64,000 bases of DNA, from positions 72,146,851 through 72,210,850 of the forward strand of contig CM038471.1 of NCBI GenBank assembly GCA_021464415.1, written 5' to 3'. The position numbers and the translations under genes are program-made. Shown here piece after piece: positions 58,792 through 64,000 of the stretch. Within the stretch, counting starts at the first letter, position 1; each line of letters begins with the position of its first letter. Source of the DNA: Lonicera japonica. Taxonomy: Eukaryota > Streptophyta > Magnoliopsida > Dipsacales > Caprifoliaceae. A model generated the notes under the pieces. It made no database searches, was not told where the DNA came from, and saw nothing but the letters and a program-made list of their open reading frames with translations.

Positions 58792-59595
58792 AAGAGCGTC
58801 TCCAATGGTATAATCAAAATAACAATTCTAAACAGTTTTAACAATGTTGGTTAAAAACACTACCATAATCGTATAATCATATGCTAGCAACCTTTTAACA
58901 AATAGCCAAATTTACTCTCTTTATAATCAAAGTTAACAACATTATTTAATAATCAAAATGAGAACATCTCCAACCATAGTGTATAATTTTGGTTTGTGTA
59001 AAATTTACACTTTTTGTAAAAAAAAAAGTTCTCCAGCAGTCTTTTAAGAAACTTTGACACTTAAGATTTGTGTAAAAATATTGTGTAAAATATAAACTCC
59101 AATTTACACAACCACGTCAGAGAATCTCGCATCTATTTTCTCATCCTGTATCTAGAAATAAATGAATTTGAAAAGTAAAAAAATAAATATAGGATAAGTT
59201 ATACTTGTGCGTATTTAATTGGTAGTTTAAAATTTACACAAAAGTCTAAAACAAATTGTTGGAGTACAAAACAAATTATTTATTATTTTTGTGTAAATCT
59301 CACTTTGACACGTAGGATTTACACAAAATTTATACAAGACGATTAGAGATGCTCCGAGAGACCCACTAACTCTATTGGGAAAAAGAGAATCTTTTCAAAT
59401 TTAAATTATCTTTTCCTCCTTTTTTTTAAATAAAATTCAAATTGATTAATTTGGGGTCAATAAATATAATAAATCCCACAAATTTGATTATTGAGAAAAA
59501 ATAATCATCGAAAATGATTACATTATTAACTTTAACAAATTATTAAATAAATAATCAAAAATTATTTTAATTATTCCATTAAAGATACTCTAAGA
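58792..59595. mobile_element. MITE split by a second MITE
   Basis: The outer element has ends AAGAGCGTCTCCAATGGTAT and, reverse-complemented, TCTTAGAGTATCTTTAATGG, and an ATTCCATT duplication (58784-58791 and 59596-59603). Inside its AT-rich body sits a second unit. Confidence 0.75.
58970..59356. mobile_element. nested MITE
   Basis: Ends GAACATCTCCAACCATAGTG...TTTGTGTAAAATTTACAC on the left and the complement of GAGCATCTCTAATCGTCTTG...TTTGTGTAAAT on the right pair as inverted repeats of about 50 bp. It interrupts the 58792-59595 element, so it inserted later. Confidence 0.7.
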
Positions 59596-59684
59596 ATTCC
59601 ATTATATTAATTATACATATTCTAGTAATAAAATTACTAAATTAGTTTAGTTTCAAGGTTATTAATTATGGTAATATATATTAG

Positions 59685-59953
59685 TGGGTGCTATTGACAC
59701 TCACTAAAATACACTAATACTATGTCATATTTACTTGCCCTTAAGAATTGAGTATATATGTGTACATATTCGGTATATAGGGACGGAATCATTTTTGAGT
59801 AAAAAAATTTATACTCGCTCGATCCTCAAGGACCGAGTATGTGCAATATATATTTGATCCTTAAGGTCGAGCCAATGTGCACATACTCGATTCGTAAGGA
59901 TTGAACCAATTTGAAGTATTAGAAAATATTTTAGTGTGTATCAATAATAACTC
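59685..59953. mobile_element. MITE in the promoter of the second dioxygenase
   Basis: Ends GTGGGTGCTATTGACACTCA...CTAAAATACACTAAT and the complement of TTAGTGTGTATCAATAATAAC pair over about 30 bp. The interior repeats TCGATCC(T)TAAGGA..GAGTATGTGCA words in both orientations. It ends about 106 bp before the ATG at 60060. No clear target duplication. Confidence 0.6.
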
Positions 59954-60059
59954 TATGTATATTTTCTTATAATAACATAAAATTGAATTAGTATTTTTAA
60001 CTCGCGCTATCGATCCGCGGAAAGCAAACATATTCCTCAACAGTTGAATTCTAATAATA

Positions 60060-63000
60060 ATGGAGTTACCGGTGATCGATCTCGCTCCTTATTTGAAACT
60101 GTCAGCTGAATTGATCGGTGATGATGAGGTAGATTCCCAACTGAAGATTATGTGCTCGAAGGTAAGTCAAACCCTAAGGAAAACCGGAGCTCTGCTGGTG
60201 AAGGACCCTAGATGTTCCTCTTCCGATGGAGACAACGATAGGTTCATCGACATGATGGAAAATTACTTTGAAAAGCCCGATCATTTTAAGCGCCTCCAAG
60301 AGCGTCCACTTCTTCGTTACCAGGTACTCTTCCCACTTCACTTGCACAATCTCTATAGCTGCAACTGAACTTTTGAATGGATTGTTCTTTCTGGATTTAG
60401 CTTTTGCTGATTAATTTAAGGTTGTGTTTGTTTTTATCACTTAGGTGGCGTTTACTAAAAAAACTGAAAACTGAAAACTGAAATTGAAAATTGAAAAAGT
60501 TGTTTGTTTACTTCTGAAAATTGTATCTAAAAAAATGTTGTTTGTTTGAATATAACACATCTGAAAACTGAATTTTTTTTATTATGACCATTTTGCCCTT
60601 ATTATTTTATTTTAAACACATGATTTCAAATGAAAATAAGAAAGACATAATATTATATTAAATTAAAATTGCTTAAACATTGATAATCTATCTTTCAAAT
60701 CCTTGAACCAAGTATAAAGCAACTCCTTTTTGATAATCCACGTAGTAATATTCTCTATATAAGTTGTTATTTCATCATCTTGTTGAATAATTGGAGAACG
60801 GCGAACGAAGACGACGATGGAGGTGGAGAACACGACGATGGAGGTGGAGAACGCGACAATGGAAGTGGAGAGCGGCGTGGGTAGAGAGAGATCTTGTGTT
60901 ATGTTATGACCTAGAAGGCTTATTCATTTTGATAAAGGAGTGAGGGTAGAGTTATGTGTAATTTTGAGAAAGAGAGAGGGCAAAGTGGACTTTTTGCACT
61001 CTTAAAAATTAAGTTTCAGATTTAAGTGGCAACTTTGCCACTTTTTAAGTTTTAAGTGGTAAAAATTAAGTGGCCACTTAATTTTTTTAGTTAGTGAACA
61101 ACTTTGACAGCCATTTAAATCTGAAAATTTTAAGTTTTCAGATTTAAGTGGCAAATTAGTGGCAAGTGAACAAGGCCTTAGTGTTGATTTGGTTCTGAGT
61201 TTTTGTCCGTAATCCAAAATAGTAGTTTCTCTTGAAATATTATTCGGCAGACGTAAAAAGTGTGTGTGTTTTTTTTTTTCTTTTCTCCTCTTAATGTTCA
61301 ATTAGATTCAGCATTAAGGGCTGTTCACTTGCCACTTAATTTGCCACTTAAATTTGAAAATTTAAATTTTTTAGACTTAAGTGGTTTAAAAAGTTGTTCA
61401 GTAACCAAAAAAATTAAGTGGCACTTAATTTTTACCACTTAAAACTTAAAATTTTCATATAAAATTGGCAACTTTGCCACTTAAATCTGAAACTTAATTT
61501 TAAAAAAATGTAAAATGTCCATTTTTCCCTCTTTCTTTTAAGGTGATCTATCTCTCTCTCTCTCTCACCCCCCCTCTATATATGCTTAGATCTGCGAGGC
61601 TGTAAAAGAGAAATTATAAACAGAGAAATTTAAGAGGAGAGAGAGAAGATCTGAAGGAGATGCATAGAATAGATAGATCGAAAGAAAGAACACTCATTAA
61701 GGTTGTGAATTGTGAGAAAAAATCACCTTCAATGGCGAAGTAAAAGTGATTGAAAAGTGAGAATTTTGGGTTTGTGACGCAGAGAATGGAACAATCAATG
61801 GGTTGAGAAATATATTGTGTGGAGGCTTTTTTCCTTTTTTTTTACTGTTCTTACGCTAATTTGGAGGCTTTTCCATAAAATTCGATTAGGGTGTTTGAAG
61901 GTGTGTATTCTCTGACCTTTGTTTTTAAGAAAGAAAATGATTCAGATACAATTTCGTCATAAAATGTCCATTCTTATTATAAGGGCAAAATTGTCATACT
62001 AAAAAAATTTCAGTTTTAAGATGTGTTCTATTTAAATAAACAACATTTTTTCAGATACAATTTTTAGAACTAAACAGAATAACTTTTTCAGTTTTCAGTT
62101 TTTTTACTAAACGCCACCAAAGAGACAAGTTTGAATGCTTAATTTTCTTTAAATGAAATTTTATTCCAGTGACGCCTTCTTTTCATTCTTTAGGTATTGA
62201 TTTGTATCACAATAATAAGGTTAAAATTGTAAATTTTATTAATTTAGCATTCAAAGCCAAATAAAACCACACACATTTTTCACGGTCCTGTTCAACATAG
62301 TATTCAGACTTCAGCATTCAACAACTAAAAAAACAAACGGTCCCAAGATTGCAGTTTTTGTTGTTTGTTTGTTTTTTATTTTCCGTTTTTAATCCATGTT
62401 TTGTCGAGACTATAATCCCACATCGGGAAATGAGATCCTCACAAAGCAATATATACGAGTAAGGAGCTACTCCACCCATTGCGATTTAATAGTCTCAACA
62501 TATTCGAAGTATACCAAATGGACCGCTGAAGTAAGTATTGATGAGTAGGGGTATGGATCGTTTCGAAACCAATTTATTTTTGATAAACCACCATTCAATC
62601 AAATTCAACGTGATTTTATGTTTTAGCATCTAATCCAAGTATCCAACCCAACTTGGTTGAAAAATATACTTGGATTTGATTGGTTCTAAAACAATATGTT
62701 TTATTAAGAGTTTAATTTACTTATTTATGACCAATCCAATCAGACTTCAAACAATGGCCCCAAATCATTCAAGCTAGTATTGGATTGGTTCAATTTTGGT
62801 GAGGTACAACTGAAACGGATCCAATGTTGGTCGGTTTTGAAAAACTCAAGCCAATCCAATCCGTTGGTGGCACCGGATCCTATAAAAGTTGGATTGCATT
62901 GGATTCTACACACTCCTATTGAAGAGATATTTTTATGCTTGATTTGAAATTAATTCACTATGAGAGCTAGGTTGTTTTATAGACTTAGTAGTTGGACTAC

Positions 63001-64000
63001 GAAATTTGGTTGTGAAATAAAACATCTTAGGCTCTGAAGCAGTTTTATGCTGTATTGTAAAGGGAAAGTGCATCAGGAATAAGCCAAGGAAGAACCAACC
63101 TACCATAGTACAAAAGATAAAAGCCTTTGTCTGCGTTTCCTAAATTATTGGAAGCATGCCATTTGAGAGAGTTGCACTGGTGGTTTGAGCTGTGTTAGGA
63201 ACCATCTCTCCCAAAAGCTTAAGTTTAGCTTTTGAGAGAAATGGTTCAGAGCTTGGTTTTCTGTGACGTCCAAGGTTCAAGCCTTGGCACTTCCATCCCC
63301 CATCTTGTTAATCCGAAATTCGAAATTTGTTTGTTCTGTGTAATCCTGTTCCCATCTGCTCTCCACGTGCGAGTATGGGGTCACACGTAAGGGAGGGTGT
63401 TAAGCTGATATTCATTACGGTTCCTTCTCCTAATAGCTTAAGCTTTTGGGAGAGATGGTTCCTAACAAGTTGAGTTGCCTAATTCGTGCACCCCCCCTAA
63501 CAGTAAGTACTGCGAATTGGGTGCGCCAACTCCAAGCAAGTTGCACTCACATCCCCAAACACCAACCTTTGTGAACCCCTTATTTTGACATGTCCAGACA
63601 GACAAAGAGACATATTTGTATATGTACCTACATATATTAATTCATATATATAAAAATTATCGAGGAATCTACTGTACTATAAATGTTACTGTATAGCTGA
63701 GATGAATAGTGCATGCGGTACCCAAAATAGCAGTCCAACTAAGCCTCCCCACAAAACTGTGTACTGGGCCAGGTACAGGACCCATACCTGTATCCATACC
63801 TCGTAACAAAGAGTCTTGCAATTAGGTAGCATTTGTATTGAGTTATAGTAAGAAATTATTCTAGGTGTCAATGGAATAACAGGTTGGGGTAACACCAGAA
63901 GGAACTGAAACTCCCCGTATTCTTGTTGATGTGGAAATGCAAGAGAAACTGAGAGCAATGCCGAAAGAGTGTCAACCATCCACTCCCACAGGACCAGATC
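60060..64000 (+). CDS. 2-oxoglutarate/Fe(II)-dependent dioxygenase, copy 2 (partial, runs off the window)
   Basis: Exon 1 (60060-60323, 88 residues) begins MELPVIDLAPYLKLSAEL, and exon 2 starts at 63883 after AATAACAG (VGVTPEGTETPRILVDVEMQ...), reaching the window end. Both match copy 1 at the same splice points and phase: about 70% of residues in exon 1 by eye, more in exon 2. Intron 1 is 3.56 kb against 1.49 kb in copy 1, mainly through a 1.7-kb foldback element and a small retro-like unit. The catalytic exons lie beyond the window, so activity cannot be judged. No break is seen in the visible part. The arrangement is a head-to-tail tandem duplication. Confidence 0.9.
60444..62118. mobile_element. 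foldback DNA element in intron 1 of dioxygenase copy 2
   Basis: Long terminal arms (60444 to about 60605 and 61978-62118) are reverse complements: GGTGGCGTTTACTAAAAAAA on the left and its partner ending TTTACTAAACGCCACC on the right, with matching tracts through to AAGGGCAAAAT. Coding capacity is not evident. A clear target duplication was not found. Confidence 0.75.
60975..61550. repeat. second, inner inverted repeat nested in the foldback element
   Basis: Arms of about 200 bp (60975-61183 and 61313-61550) share AAGTTTCAGATTTAAGTGGC, TTTTAAGTGGTAAAAATTAA and TGGCAAGTGAACA tracts in opposite orientation, around a spacer of about 130 bp. The arm ends nearest the centre (AAGGCC or AAGGGC followed by TGTTCACTTGCCAC) look like MITE termini, so this may be two elements of one family in opposite orientation. 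Confidence 0.75.
63191..63470 (+). mobile_element. small TRIM/SINE-like unit with inverted ends
   Basis: A 30-bp perfect inverted repeat (GTTAGGAACCATCTCTCCCA...CTTAAG at 63195 and its complement ending at 63467) bounds about 275 bp. Inside are TGGTTCAGAGCTTGG, close to a Met-tRNA primer site, and a B-box-like GGTTCAAGCC. A GGGAGGG purine run precedes TGTTAAGCTGATATT...CCTAACA, a possible mini-LTR (63399-63470). It looks like a miniature LTR element whose left end is inverted. Confidence 0.5.

Noticed and set aside
63686..63979. 97-codon minus-strand frame
   Set aside because: It overlaps exon 2 of dioxygenase copy 2 in antisense and has no domain.

Overview
The window is nuclear DNA of a flowering plant, most likely a eudicot. 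It is AT-rich, its genes are split by canonical GT..AG introns, and it is crowded with plant-type transposons (Ty1/copia, Ty3/gypsy, MULE, Helitrons, Tourist-, Stowaway- and hAT-type MITEs, a tRNA-derived SINE). No bacterial-style operons, CRISPR array or stand-alone tRNA or rRNA genes were seen.

Layout. (1) 617-3643, minus: an intronless MCTP gene (multiple C2 domains plus a membrane anchor). (2) 5587-11732: a copia element whose two long terminal repeats are INVERTED relative to each other, yet it is flanked by a perfect 5-bp target duplication; its gag-pol is broken by a frameshift. (3) 11.7-18.3 kb: AT-rich spacer with non-autonomous elements. (4) 18326-20757, plus: a two-exon polygalacturonase-inhibitor-like LRR gene. 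(5) 20.8-23.7 kb: a Tourist MITE and a Helitron. (6) 23.7-34.3 kb: a composite transposon block. It holds a plant-mobile-domain (PMD) gene with introns on the minus strand, a 1.4-kb minisatellite in its first intron, a second tandem-repeat tract, a Ty3/gypsy-like LTR followed by a primer-binding-like site, and a decayed MULE transposase. (7) 34550-43719, plus: an 18-exon mitochondrial DnaJ chaperone gene (GFA2-type) with transposon-filled introns. (8) 45571-45981: an intronless histone H3.1 gene. (9) 48.2-49.4 kb: MITE, SINE and Helitron in close succession. (10) 50383-55465 and 60060-end: two tandem copies of a 2-oxoglutarate/Fe(II) dioxygenase gene, the second cut by the window edge.

The host genes (MCTP, PGIP-like, GFA2-like, H3.1, two dioxygenases) are unrelated apart from the tandem dioxygenase pair. 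The most unusual items are the inverted-LTR copia element and the gypsy-like block. In that block a promoter-proximal palindrome, TGTCGCGCGACA, recurs upstream of the TATA box both in the LTR and in the antisense PMD gene, which suggests one element carrying a co-regulated captured gene. Exon boundaries come from manual splice-site reading and homology recalled from memory; no database search was run.
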